Positions 1 through 5,894 of a stretch of 8,361 bases of DNA are shown here, in pieces; within the stretch, counting starts at the first letter, position 1, and each line of letters opens with the position of its first letter. The stretch covers positions 1-8,361 of the forward strand of contig CAYQJS010000099.1 in assembly GCA_964417895.1 (NCBI GenBank), written 5' to 3'. The notes under the pieces are model-generated. The model was not told the DNA's origin. It was given only the letters and a program-made list of their open reading frames with translations, and ran no database searches. A program made the translations under genes and the position numbers. The DNA is from CAYQJS01 sp964417895 (GTDB lineage Bacteria; Chloroflexota; UBA6077; SHYK01).

Positions 1-1408
1 TGAGCATGAGGCACGCGAGCGGCGGGAGCGTGAGGCGGATGGAATGATCGAAGCCGTGCGCGGGAATGGGGTCGCTCGGCACGCCGCCGCCATTGCCGAC
101 GTCGGTGCCGCCATAGAGCGCGCTGTCGCTGTTCAGGAGCTCGGCGTAGAAGCCGTCTTCGGGCACGCCCCGCCCGGCCCGGCCGTAGCGTTCCCAGAGG
201 AACCGCATCAGGTCGTCGAGGGAGCGTTCGCCGGCCGTCCTGCGCCGTATCTCCAGGTCGAGCACCAGGCTCGCAAGCCCCCCTTTTAGGTAGTACGACA
301 CGGACGAGTTCGCACTGTGCTCGTCCGGGCGGTAGTACTTGATCCAGGCGTCGAAGCTGGCCTCCTCCAGACTCTGCAGATGTCGGCCCGGCGTGGCCGC
401 CAGGTCGCTCATCTGGTCGCCGAGGATCTCCAGGTATCGCTCCGGGGAGATCAGTCCGGCTCGGCGGAGGGTGAGCGGGCTGTAATAGTCGGTGATGCCC
501 TCCATCGCCCACAGCAAACCGGTGTAGTTCTCCGCCGCGTAGTCGACCGAACCCGCACTCCACTGGGGCTGTATCCGCTTGACATTCCAGGTGTGGAAGA
601 ACTCGTGGGCGACGAGCTGGAGCACTCGCTCGTAGAGCTGCCCGGCGCGAAAGCTGAAGCGCGGGGCCATGAGCGCTGTGGAGGTGCGGTGCTCGAGGCC
701 CCCGCGCCCGCCATCCGTCAGCAGCAGGATGAAGCAATACCGATCGTAGGGCAGTCCCCCGAAAACGGCCGCCTCAGCCGCGACGATGCGCTCCACGTCG
801 GCTGCCAGGCCCTTGATATCAAGGTTGCCCTTGCCCCATGGGGCGATGGTGTGGGGGATGCCCTCGACCTTGAACTCGACGGACGGCTCCGGGCCGGCGT
901 GCAGCGGACTGTCGGCAAGCTCGTCGTAGTCATGGGCGAGGAAGACGTTCGAGTCCTTTTCTCGCGGAAGGCCTGAGTGGACGTGCCAGCCCGGCGGGAT
1001 CTGGACCTCCAGCGAGCACGGAGCATCCGTGCGCCCGGGCAAGTACGGGAGCAGGTTCGCGGGGTTGATGAAGGCATGGGTGGCGTCGACGTGACTCGTG
1101 CGGACCGTCAGCTCATTCGCGTAGAAATCGAAGTCGAGACGGAGGGGGCGGCCTGGCCCATTCTCGATCGTCCAGGCGTCCTTCCGCGTCTTCCGCCAGG
1201 TCAGCGGGCGGCCACCTTCCCCGGCGGCTTCGAACGACTGCACGTGGCGCGCGAACTCGCGCACCATGTAGGAACCGGGGATCCAGACCGGCAGCCGGAC
1301 CTCGGCGCCAGCCGGCGGATCGCTCACCTCAACGGCGACGTGGACGATGTGCGTCGCCGGCTGCGGCACCGCAATCGTGTACTGGATGGCTGGCGCGCGG
1401 GATGGCAT
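1..1408 (-). CDS. M61-family metallopeptidase (glycyl aminopeptidase-like), partial
   Basis: The minus strand is open from an ATG at 1408 to the left edge (469 codons), so the C-terminus is missing. The N-terminus reads MPSRAPAIQYTIAVPQPATH, typical of the beta-rich N-terminal domain of M61 peptidases. A GGLEH motif (about residues 236-240) is followed by the zinc-binding HEFFHTWNVKRI (HExxH at 268-272) and AMEGITDYYS, whose Glu303 is the likely third zinc ligand. All are hallmarks of the M61 catalytic domain. Family members are usually about 600 residues with a PDZ domain after the catalytic domain; that part would lie beyond the window. They are zinc aminopeptidases that prefer N-terminal Gly/Ala. 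No signal peptide is obvious. An in-frame upstream ATG at 1504 would add 32 residues but lies inside a palindromic repeat, so 1408 is preferred; the ribosome binding site there is weak. The gene is divergent from the thiamine operon and probably unrelated to it. Family assignment is confident; substrate is unknown. Confidence 0.93.
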   Translation of the reverse strand, partial: MPSRAPAIQYTIAVPQPATHIVHVAVEVSDPPAGAEVRLPVWIPGSYMVREFARHVQSFEAAGEGGRPLTWRKTRKDAWTIENGPGRPLRLDFDFYANELTVRTSHVDATHAFINPANLLPYLPGRTDAPCSLEVQIPPGWHVHSGLPREKDSNVFLAHDYDELADSPLHAGPEPSVEFKVEGIPHTIAPWGKGNLDIKGLAADVERIVAAEAAVFGGLPYDRYCFILLLTDGGRGGLEHRTSTALMAPRFSFRAGQLYERVLQLVAHEFFHTWNVKRIQPQWSAGSVDYAAENYTGLLWAMEGITDYYSPLTLRRAGLISPERYLEILGDQMSDLAATPGRHLQSLEEASFDAWIKYYRPDEHSANSSVSYYLKGGLASLVLDLEIRRRTAGERSLDDLMRFLWERYGRAGRGVPEDGFYAELLNSDSALYGGTDVGNGGGVPSDPIPAHGFDHSIRLTLPPLACLML

Positions 1409-1492
1409 ACGGAAACTCGCCCCGACCCAGGATCGAGCGGATGTTAGTACAAGATCGCCGAAGTTCGTGACCCGCGCGCCAGCCGGCTGCAG

Positions 1493-1531
1493 TTCCTCTC
1501 CCATCGCAATGGGAGAGGGGAGGGTGAGGGC
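1493..1531 (+). repeat. REP-like palindromic element, copy 1
   Basis: The element has a 10-bp perfect stem (CCTCTCCCAT at 1495-1504 with ATGGGAGAGG at 1509-1518) around a CGCA loop, followed by a purine-rich tail ending GGGTGAGGGC. The same unit occurs in opposite orientation at 1586-1626. Palindromes of this CCTCTCCC/GGGAGAGG plus GTGAGGG type are dispersed in many GC-rich bacterial genomes. It lies just upstream of the M61 gene and in its RNA would form a hairpin. Confidence 0.75.
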
Positions 1532-1553
1532 GACCCACTACGCAGGCAAGCAT

Positions 1554-1580
1554 CTCCGCTGGTTCAAAGATCCAACGGAG
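1554..1580. repeat. Central hairpin between the two REP-like copies
   Basis: CTCCGCTGG (1554-1562) and CCAACGGAG (1572-1580) form a 9-position stem with one mismatch and a 9-nt loop. It sits between the two inverted REP-like copies, so the region 1493-1626 is symmetric as a whole. There is no T-run, so it is not an obvious terminator. Confidence 0.45.
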
Positions 1581-1585
1581 GAAAT

Positions 1586-1626
1586 GCCCTCACCTAACCT
1601 CTCCCGCCGCGGTGGGAGAGGGATGA
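1586..1626 (-). repeat. REP-like palindromic element, copy 2 (inverted)
   Basis: Read on the minus strand, this is the same unit as at 1493-1531: CCTCTCCC, a GC-rich turn, GGGAGAGG, then GGTGAGGGC. The internal stem is 1598-1605 with 1614-1621 and extends by further pairs including one wobble. The head-to-head arrangement of two copies resembles a bacterial interspersed mosaic element (BIME). Confidence 0.75.
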
Positions 1627-1680
1627 ATTGCCGCCGCCGCTCCTTGGCCTCGGACCTCGAGGGTCACGGACTTACACAAT

Positions 1681-1696
1681 GCCATGCTAGCATGGC
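1681..1696. repeat. Perfect 16-bp palindrome, candidate operator
   Basis: GCCATGCTAGCATGGC is identical to its reverse complement over all 16 bases. It lies in the divergent intergenic region, about 60 bases upstream of the candidate -10 of the thiamine operon. Dimeric regulators bind sites like this, but no regulator gene is visible nearby and the role is unknown. Confidence 0.4.
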
Positions 1697-1753
1697 GAGA
1701 CGGAACCACGCGCCACCCGCTTCGAGGGCCCTTCTTCGAACGGCGCTTCTTTG

Positions 1754-1759
1754 TAGAAT
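1754..1759 (+). promoter_or_regulatory. Candidate -10 box for the thiamine salvage operon
   Basis: TAGAAT matches the sigma-70 -10 consensus at 5 of 6 positions. It lies about 20 bases before the 5' arm of riboswitch P1, the expected distance if transcription begins near 1766. No convincing -35 hexamer is seen 16-18 bases upstream, so confidence is low. Confidence 0.35.
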
Positions 1760-1779
1760 GCAGCCGACAACTGAATCGA

Positions 1780-1870
1780 GCGCTAGGGGAGCGGTAAGCC
1801 GCTGAGACGGCCTGTTTGCGCGGGCTGACCCTTGGAACCCGACCTGGATCATGCCAGCGTAGGGAAGTGC
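1780..1870 (+). promoter_or_regulatory. TPP riboswitch aptamer (THI element)
   Basis: The conserved thi-box sequence is present in order: AGGGGAGC, then GCTGAGA (1801-1807), GACCCTT (1827-1833), GAACCCGACCTGGATCATG, and CCAGCGTAGGGAAG ending near 1867. Closing stem P1 is GCGCT (1780-1784) with AGTGC (1866-1870). P3 is AGCGG (1790-1794) with CCGCT (1799-1803). A variable P3a arm forms between 1810-1814 and 1821-1825. The last hairpin is CTGG (1844-1847) with CCAG (1854-1857). The aptamer binds thiamine pyrophosphate. It sits directly upstream of a transporter-tenA-tenA-thiD operon, exactly the gene set such elements control. Binding should lower expression through the terminator that follows. 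Confidence 0.95.
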
Positions 1871-1888
1871 AGGTGCGCTGCCGGAAAG

Positions 1889-1924
1889 CTCCGCCGCTCC
1901 CAGGCGAGGATGGCGGAGTTTTTT
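1889..1924 (+). terminator. Riboswitch-controlled intrinsic terminator
   Basis: CTCCGCC (1889-1895) pairs perfectly with GGCGGAG (1912-1918), followed immediately by six T (1919-1924). It is placed between the aptamer and the ribosome binding site, the normal arrangement for TPP-induced premature termination. The segment 1893-1901 can instead pair with 1787-1795 inside the aptamer, which would be a plausible antiterminator. Confidence 0.85.
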
Positions 1925-1945
1925 GTTGCCGCCGGAGCAGGCGGG

Positions 1946-1957
1946 AAGGAGGAGGAG
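1946..1957 (+). promoter_or_regulatory. Strong ribosome binding site for the CytX-like gene
   Basis: The purine run AAGGAGGAGGAG contains a full Shine-Dalgarno core (GGAGG at 1948-1952), 8 bases before the ATG at 1961. It decides the start: an in-frame ATG at 1851 lies inside the riboswitch aptamer and cannot be the real one. The site is outside the terminator hairpin, so control is probably transcriptional rather than by sequestration. Confidence 0.85.
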
Positions 1958-1960
1958 ACG

Positions 1961-3370
1961 ATGCAAGCGCCGTTCGGACAGGCTGAGGGGGGCATTGCAC
2001 CCGTGCCGCGGGATCGGGCGCTCATGTCGGGATGGGACACCGGCGCTCTTTGGGGCAGCCTGGGCGTCAGCTTCCTCGTCATGGTGGTGGGGATGTTCCT
2101 GGTGCCGGGGCTGAGCCTGCCGACGGCGCTGCTCGCCATCCTCATTGGCGCCATAGTCGGGAATGTGCTCCTGGGGCTCGCCGCCGCCATCGGGAGCGAG
2201 CCTCGCGTGCCGACCATGGTGCTCCTGCGGGCGCCGCTGGGCGTCCGGGGGTCCTACCTGCCGACAGCGCTCAACGTTCTGCAGCTGTTGGGGTGGGCCA
2301 CCTTTGAGGTCATCGTCATGGCACAGGCGGCAGAGGTCCTGGCGACCCGCGCCTTCGGACTGCCGTCGGCCTACTCCACCTGGGTCGTGATCTTCACGCT
2401 GCTGACGCTGCTCATGGCGCTGGCGGGCCCGGTGGCGGTAACCAAGCGATGGCTAGAGCCCATCGCCGTCTGGGCAGCGCTGGCAACAGTGGCGTGGCTC
2501 ACCATCGCGGTGTTTCTGACCTATGACGTGAGTGCGCTCTGGAGTCGCCCCGGCACCGGCGAGATGAGCTTCTGGCAGGGCGTCGATCTCGTGGTCGCCT
2601 TGCCGATCTCGTGGTTCCCTCTGGTCGCCGACTACAGCCGCTTCGCCCGTACTCGGAGCGGAGCTTTGTGGGGCACAGGCGGGGGTTATTTCGTGCCGCA
2701 CGTATGGTTCTACGCACTCGGGGCGTTTCTGGCCCTCGCCGGGGCCGCCGTGTTCAACCCCGTTGCGCCCGTCGCGCCGCTCCTCACCGCCATCGCGGTG
2801 CTCACCTTTGGGTGGATCGCGCTCCTGGTGCTGCTGGTCGTGGAGACCGACGAGGCCTTCGCCAACGTCTACTCCACTGCACTCTCGATCCAGAATTGGT
2901 TTCCCAACGCAGGCCACCGCACGTTGATCGTGGGCATCTGCGCCGTGGTGCTCATCGTGGCGCTCAATATCCCTCTGACCCAGTACGAGAGCTTCCTCCT
3001 CCTGATCGGGGCCTGCTTCGTACCGTTGCTGGGAGTCCTCGCCGCGGACTACTTCGTTGTGAATCAGCGCCGGTACGAAACGGCTGAGCTCTACGACCCG
3101 GCCGGCATGTACGGCTACCAGGGCGGGTTCAACCTGGAGGCCATTGTCGTATGGCTCCTGGGTGTGGCCCTCTACATCGGGATTGCCGGCTTGCCGATCG
3201 GGTTCGGCGACATCGTCGGCGCGTGGCTCGGCATGGAGAAGCTGGTGATCGGGGGTCTGGCGCCACAGATCGGTGGGACACTTCCCAGCTTCATCGCGGT
3301 ATTCGTTGTCCATGCCATCGTGGGCCGGCGTGCGGCACGGCGGCAGCTGACTCTGGCCACGAGGGCCTGA
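1961..3370 (+). CDS. cytX: CytX-like NCS1 family hydroxymethylpyrimidine transporter
   Basis: This is a 469-residue, strongly hydrophobic protein of the nucleobase:cation symporter-1 family, with roughly 12 membrane segments. It contains RVPTMVLLRAPLGVRGSYLP, then TALNVLQLLGWATFEV near the third helix, VALPISWFPLVADYSRFAR in the middle, and a conserved AADYFVVNQRRYETAELY stretch near the C-terminus. The last matches the CytX subgroup, predicted from its association with TPP riboswitches to import HMP or related thiamine pyrimidine precursors. Length is normal for the family. It is the first gene after the TPP riboswitch and has a strong Shine-Dalgarno. The next gene starts 2 bases after its stop. 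Family is confident; the substrate is inferred from context, and a cytosine-type purine/pyrimidine permease is the alternative. Confidence 0.9.
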   Translation: MQAPFGQAEGGIAPVPRDRALMSGWDTGALWGSLGVSFLVMVVGMFLVPGLSLPTALLAILIGAIVGNVLLGLAAAIGSEPRVPTMVLLRAPLGVRGSYLPTALNVLQLLGWATFEVIVMAQAAEVLATRAFGLPSAYSTWVVIFTLLTLLMALAGPVAVTKRWLEPIAVWAALATVAWLTIAVFLTYDVSALWSRPGTGEMSFWQGVDLVVALPISWFPLVADYSRFARTRSGALWGTGGGYFVPHVWFYALGAFLALAGAAVFNPVAPVAPLLTAIAVLTFGWIALLVLLVVETDEAFANVYSTALSIQNWFPNAGHRTLIVGICAVVLIVALNIPLTQYESFLLLIGACFVPLLGVLAADYFVVNQRRYETAELYDPAGMYGYQGGFNLEAIVVWLLGVALYIGIAGLPIGFGDIVGAWLGMEKLVIGGLAPQIGGTLPSFIAVFVVHAIVGRRAARRQLTLATRA

Positions 3371-3372
3371 GT

Positions 3373-4035
3373 ATGCTCGCCATCGAGGTGGCGCAGCTCG
3401 CGAGGCAGGACACTGCGTCGGTCGCGGGCCGGCTTCGCGGCCACCGCTACGTACAGGCCGTGGAGGAAGGACGTCTCCCTCGGTCCGAGCTCGGCCGCTT
3501 CACCGGCGAGCAGTGGCACATCATATCTAGCGACCTCAGGAGCGTCGCTCACCTCGTGGCGCGGTCCGGCGCGGGCCCGGCGGCGGGTTTCCTTCTCGAC
3601 GTCCTCGCCGGCGAGCGAGCAGCGCTCGAAGCGCTGTCCGCGCTTGGCGCGGCCCTCGGCCTGTCGAAGGCTGATCTGCGCCGCTATGAGCCGCTCCCGG
3701 GCGCTCACGCCTACACGTGCTACATGGCGTGGCTCGCGCTCTACGGGTCTCCCGGGCAGGTCGCAGCCGCATACCTCGTGAACTTCCCCGCCTGGGGCGC
3801 GAACTGCGAGCGGCTGAACGTGGCATTGCAGGCGCGATACGGCTTGCAGCCCGCCGACGTGGCATTTTTCGACCTGTTCGCGACGCCCGCGCCCGGGTTC
3901 GAGGCCGCCGCCCTGGCGGTGATCCAGGCTGATCTGGATGCGGGAGCCGACCCAACGCTGATACGCCGATGCGTCCGCCTCCTGCAAGCTTATGAGCTGA
4001 TGTACTGGGACACGCTGTACGAGGCGAGCACGTGA
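3373..4035 (+). CDS. Divergent TenA/THI-4/PqqC-family protein lacking the catalytic Cys
   Basis: A 220-residue all-helical protein of the TenA/PqqC (haem-oxygenase-like) fold. The C-terminal YELMYWDTLYE keeps the conserved Glu (E208). The canonical QDY near residue 48 reads QWH, and the canonical LLPC motif reads YLVNF (residues 134-138), so both the active-site Asp and the nucleophilic Cys of TenA are absent. Cys116 and Cys145 exist but at other positions. TenA-type enzymes hydrolyse aminopyrimidines to HMP; a so-called TenA_E group without that Cys is known, and this gene may be of that kind or a non-catalytic partner of the next gene. ATG 3373 lies 2 bases after the transporter stop and the end overlaps the next start by 4 bases, so translation is probably coupled. 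Longer in-frame starts reach back inside the transporter gene and are rejected. Function is uncertain. Confidence 0.82.
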   Translation: MLAIEVAQLARQDTASVAGRLRGHRYVQAVEEGRLPRSELGRFTGEQWHIISSDLRSVAHLVARSGAGPAAGFLLDVLAGERAALEALSALGAALGLSKADLRRYEPLPGAHAYTCYMAWLALYGSPGQVAAAYLVNFPAWGANCERLNVALQARYGLQPADVAFFDLFATPAPGFEAAALAVIQADLDAGADPTLIRRCVRLLQAYELMYWDTLYEAST

Positions 4036-4748
4036 GCGAGGAAGGTCGCTTCACGGACGAGCTGCGGCGGGCGGCGGATGTTATCTGGAGAGCGCAGCTC
4101 GAGCACCCGTTCGTCCGCGGCATCGGCGACGGGACCCTTCCGCTCGATCGATTCCGCTACTGGGTGCGTCAGGACTACCTGTTTCTGGTCGAGTATTGCC
4201 GCCTCTTCGCCCTCGCCGCGGCGCGGGCCCCCGACCTCGGGACGCTGACCCGCTTCGCGGACTTATTGCACGCCACAGCTCATGGCGAGATGGAGCTGCA
4301 CCGGGCGTACGCGGCCGAGTTCGGCATAGCAGCGGCTGAACTGGAAAACGAGAGGCCCGGGACCGCGACGCAGGCGTACACGGACTTCCTGGTGCGCACC
4401 GCCGCCACAGGTGACTTTGCCGAGATCTGCGCAGCGCTCCTCCCGTGCATGTGGGCCTTCGCGGACATTGGAGGCGCGCTCCAGGCGCGGGGTCTGCCGA
4501 CGGACGCGCGGTACGCGCGCTGGATCGTGATGTATGCCGATACCGAGTTCGCCAAGTTGGGCCTGTGGTGCCGCGACCTGGTGGATTCCCAGGCCGACGA
4601 CGCCGGGCAGGCCACACGCCAGAGGATGCGGGAGGCGTTCCTCACCTCGGCCCGCTACGAGCTCGCTTTCTGGGACATGGCTTGGGAGGGGACAGGGGAC
4701 AGGGGCCCGCGTGGGGGTCGGGGGCCAGGGGACAGGGGCCAGGCATGA
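4032..4748 (+). CDS. tenA: Aminopyrimidine aminohydrolase / thiaminase II
   Basis: A 238-residue TenA with the active site intact. By alignment from memory with Bacillus subtilis TenA, Asp48 (RQDYLF), Tyr116, Cys139 (LLPCMW), Tyr168 and Glu210 (YELAFW) correspond to D44, Y112, C135, Y163 and E205. It should convert 4-amino-5-aminomethyl-2-methylpyrimidine to HMP and can cleave thiamine. The start is GTG at 4032, overlapping the previous stop by 4 bases (GTGA), with GAGG 7 bases upstream. Typical TenA ends near residue 220. The last 18 or so residues here (from GTGDRGPRGGRG onward) are encoded by a GGGGACA-type heptamer repeat and look like a non-functional, low-complexity, Arg/Gly-rich tail. 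The stop overlaps the thiD start (ATGA). Function is assigned with high confidence. Confidence 0.93.
   Translation: MSEEGRFTDELRRAADVIWRAQLEHPFVRGIGDGTLPLDRFRYWVRQDYLFLVEYCRLFALAAARAPDLGTLTRFADLLHATAHGEMELHRAYAAEFGIAAAELENERPGTATQAYTDFLVRTAATGDFAEICAALLPCMWAFADIGGALQARGLPTDARYARWIVMYADTEFAKLGLWCRDLVDSQADDAGQATRQRMREAFLTSARYELAFWDMAWEGTGDRGPRGGRGPGDRGQA
4688..4744 (+). repeat. GGGGACA-type heptanucleotide tandem repeat
   Basis: Imperfect 7-base units run through the 3' end of tenA: GGGGACA twice (4688-4701), GGGGCCC (4702-4708), a GCGT interruption, GGGGGTC, an 8-base GGGGGCCA, then GGGGACA and GGGGCCA (4728-4741). They encode the Gly/Arg-rich C-terminal tail of TenA. They resemble the short heptanucleotide repeats (STRR) known from cyanobacteria, though no relationship is implied. 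Confidence 0.8.
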
Positions 4749-5659
4749 CGGAAACTCCGCACTCCGCACTCCGCACTCCGCACTCCGCACTCCGCACTCA
4801 GCAATCAGCAGTCAGCAGTCAGCAATCAGCAATTCCCCGGGCATTGACGATTGCGGGGTCCGATTCGGGAGGTGGCGCCGGAATTCAGGCGGACCTCAGG
4901 GCGTTCGCGGCGCTAGGCGTGCACGGAATGAGCGCAATCACCGCGCTCACGGCCCAGAACACCGTGGGCGTCTTTGGCGTCGTGGAGATCGACCCCGCCT
5001 TCATCGGCCAGCAGATCGACGTGGTGGTGCGCGACATCGGCGTCGACGCCACGAAGACGGGGATGCTGGCCGCACCCGAGATCATCGAGATGGTTGCCGC
5101 CAAGATCCGCGAGTACCATCTCGACCCACTCGTCGTCGACCCCGTTATGCGCGCGAAGGGGGGAGACCCGCTCCTTCGCCCGGAGGCCGTAGATACGCTT
5201 CGCGGGCAGCTTCTCCCGCTCGCGCTGGTCGTCACCCCGAACCTGCCCGAAGCCGAGGTACTGTACGGGCGACCCGTCGACTCCCTATCGGCCATGCGAG
5301 AAGCGGCTCGCGCCATCCATGCCCTGGGGCCCCGCACCGTCGTGGTGAAGGGGGGCCACCTGGGCGGCGAAAGCGATGCGGTGGATATCTTCTTCGACGG
5401 CTCCGAATTCATCGAGCTCCGCAGCCCCCGATTCGACACCCCGCACACCCACGGGACCGGCTGCACATTCGCGTCGGCGATCGCAGGGGGCCTGGCGCAG
5501 GGGCTCGACGTGGTGGCGGCCGTTCGCCAGGCCAAGGCGCTGATAACCGAGGCGGTCCGACACGGGTTGGCGCTGGGCTCCGGACACGGCCCGGCCAACG
5601 GCATGGCCTTGCTCTACGAGCGTGCGGGCCTGCTCGGTGCTGCCGATAGCTCCCTATAA
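4745..5659 (+). CDS. thiD: Hydroxymethylpyrimidine / phosphomethylpyrimidine kinase
   Basis: A ribokinase-fold kinase that phosphorylates HMP to HMP-P and then HMP-PP for thiamine synthesis. The family signature starts at residue 31, PRALTIAGSDSGGGAGIQAD, followed by TKTGML, VVDPVMRAKGG, VVTPNLPEAEVL, VVVKGGHLGG and the anion-hole motif HGTGCTFASAIAGGLA near the C-terminus. At 304 residues it is longer than the usual 260-270. Residues 4-29 are a repetitive peptide (PHSALRT twice, then QQSA units) encoded by heptamer repeats. ATG 4745 overlaps the tenA stop (ATGA) and is the only ATG upstream of the conserved core. An ATT or TTG start inside residues 30-34 would remove the repeat peptide but would be unusual. 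The stop is TAA at 5657-5659. It completes the salvage route with CytX and TenA. Confidence 0.95.
   Translation: MTETPHSALRTPHSALRTQQSAVSSQQSAIPRALTIAGSDSGGGAGIQADLRAFAALGVHGMSAITALTAQNTVGVFGVVEIDPAFIGQQIDVVVRDIGVDATKTGMLAAPEIIEMVAAKIREYHLDPLVVDPVMRAKGGDPLLRPEAVDTLRGQLLPLALVVTPNLPEAEVLYGRPVDSLSAMREAARAIHALGPRTVVVKGGHLGGESDAVDIFFDGSEFIELRSPRFDTPHTHGTGCTFASAIAGGLAQGLDVVAAVRQAKALITEAVRHGLALGSGHGPANGMALLYERAGLLGAADSSL
4754..4830 (+). repeat. ACTCCGC / ANTCAGC heptanucleotide tandem array
   Basis: Eleven contiguous 7-base units: ACTCCGC six times without error (4754-4795), then ACTCAGC, AATCAGC, AGTCAGC, AGTCAGC and AATCAGC (4796-4830). The array begins 9 bases after the thiD ATG and is translated as a 7-residue-period peptide. 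Copy-number change by anything other than multiples of three units would shift the thiD frame. Confidence 0.95.
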
Positions 5660-5668
5660 TCGGGGAGC
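5649..5668 (+). promoter_or_regulatory. Hairpin with embedded TATAAT at the end of thiD
   Basis: GCTCCC (5649-5654) pairs with GGGAGC (5663-5668). The loop contains a perfect TATAAT (5655-5660) that spans the thiD stop codon. There is no T-run afterwards, so it is a poor intrinsic terminator. The hexamer could be a -10 box for the downstream spacer, but no -35 is evident. Confidence 0.3.
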
Positions 5669-5695
5669 ACGGACCGTCAGGAGAATGCCAACCAC

Positions 5696-5860
5696 ATGAA
5701 TCAGGCCACAGGGCCGGGCGTATCGGTCCAGGCTAGCGCGGAAGTCGGGCTAGTAAGCCTCGCTTCATTGGTCAGCGCTCTCCACCGTGTTCTGCAATCA
5801 CTCCTCCCGGGTCAAGGCGTGTCCCTCCCCGCTGAAAACCCCAGTGTGACTGAACTGTGA
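5696..5860 (+). CDS. Possible 54-residue small ORF (hypothetical)
   Basis: An ATG at 5696 opens a 54-residue frame ending at TGA 5858-5860, beginning MNQATGPGVSVQASAEVGLV and continuing as a mildly amphipathic stretch rich in Leu, Ser and Val. AGGAG lies at 5679-5683, 12 bases upstream and so further than ideal; a perfect TATAAT lies about 35 bases upstream. I do not recognise it. It could be a genuine small protein, the 5' remnant of a gene cut by insertion of the restriction-modification module, or chance. In its favour are the position and an open frame across nearly the whole spacer. Against it are the lack of any known motif and the poor Shine-Dalgarno spacing. Confidence 0.3.
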   Translation: MNQATGPGVSVQASAEVGLVSLASLVSALHRVLQSLLPGQGVSLPAENPSVTEL

Positions 5861-5861
5861 C
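5845..5861. repeat. TGTGAC direct repeat, one helical turn apart
   Basis: TGTGAC occurs at 5845-5850 and 5856-5861, a spacing of 11 bases, so both copies face the same side of the helix. They lie about 100 bases upstream of the restriction gene. This could be a regulator site; it could also be chance. Confidence 0.25.
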
Positions 5862-5894
5862 CCAGGGCCTACGCTCGCTTCGGGCAGAATGAGC

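Noticed and set aside
317..1447. Long plus-strand frames over the left 1.4 kb
   Set aside because: They lie antisense to the M61 peptidase, whose minus-strand frame encodes HEFFHTWNVKRI and other family motifs; the plus-strand translations show no recognisable domain.
1347..1805. 152-residue plus-strand frame across the divergent intergenic region
   Set aside because: It overlaps the M61 start, both REP-like palindromes and the 5' end of the riboswitch, and has no plausible ribosome binding site or domain.
2453..3313. 286-residue minus-strand frame inside the transporter gene
   Set aside because: It is fully antisense to a well-supported NCS1 transporter and consists of low-complexity charged sequence typical of a GC-rich shadow frame.
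4754..4830. CRISPR array
   Set aside because: Units are 7 bases, contiguous and without spacers, so this is a tandem microsatellite-like repeat; no cas genes are present.
5649..5668. Intrinsic terminator after thiD
   Set aside because: The hairpin has only a 6-bp stem and no following T-run, so it was listed only as a hairpin with an embedded -10-like hexamer.
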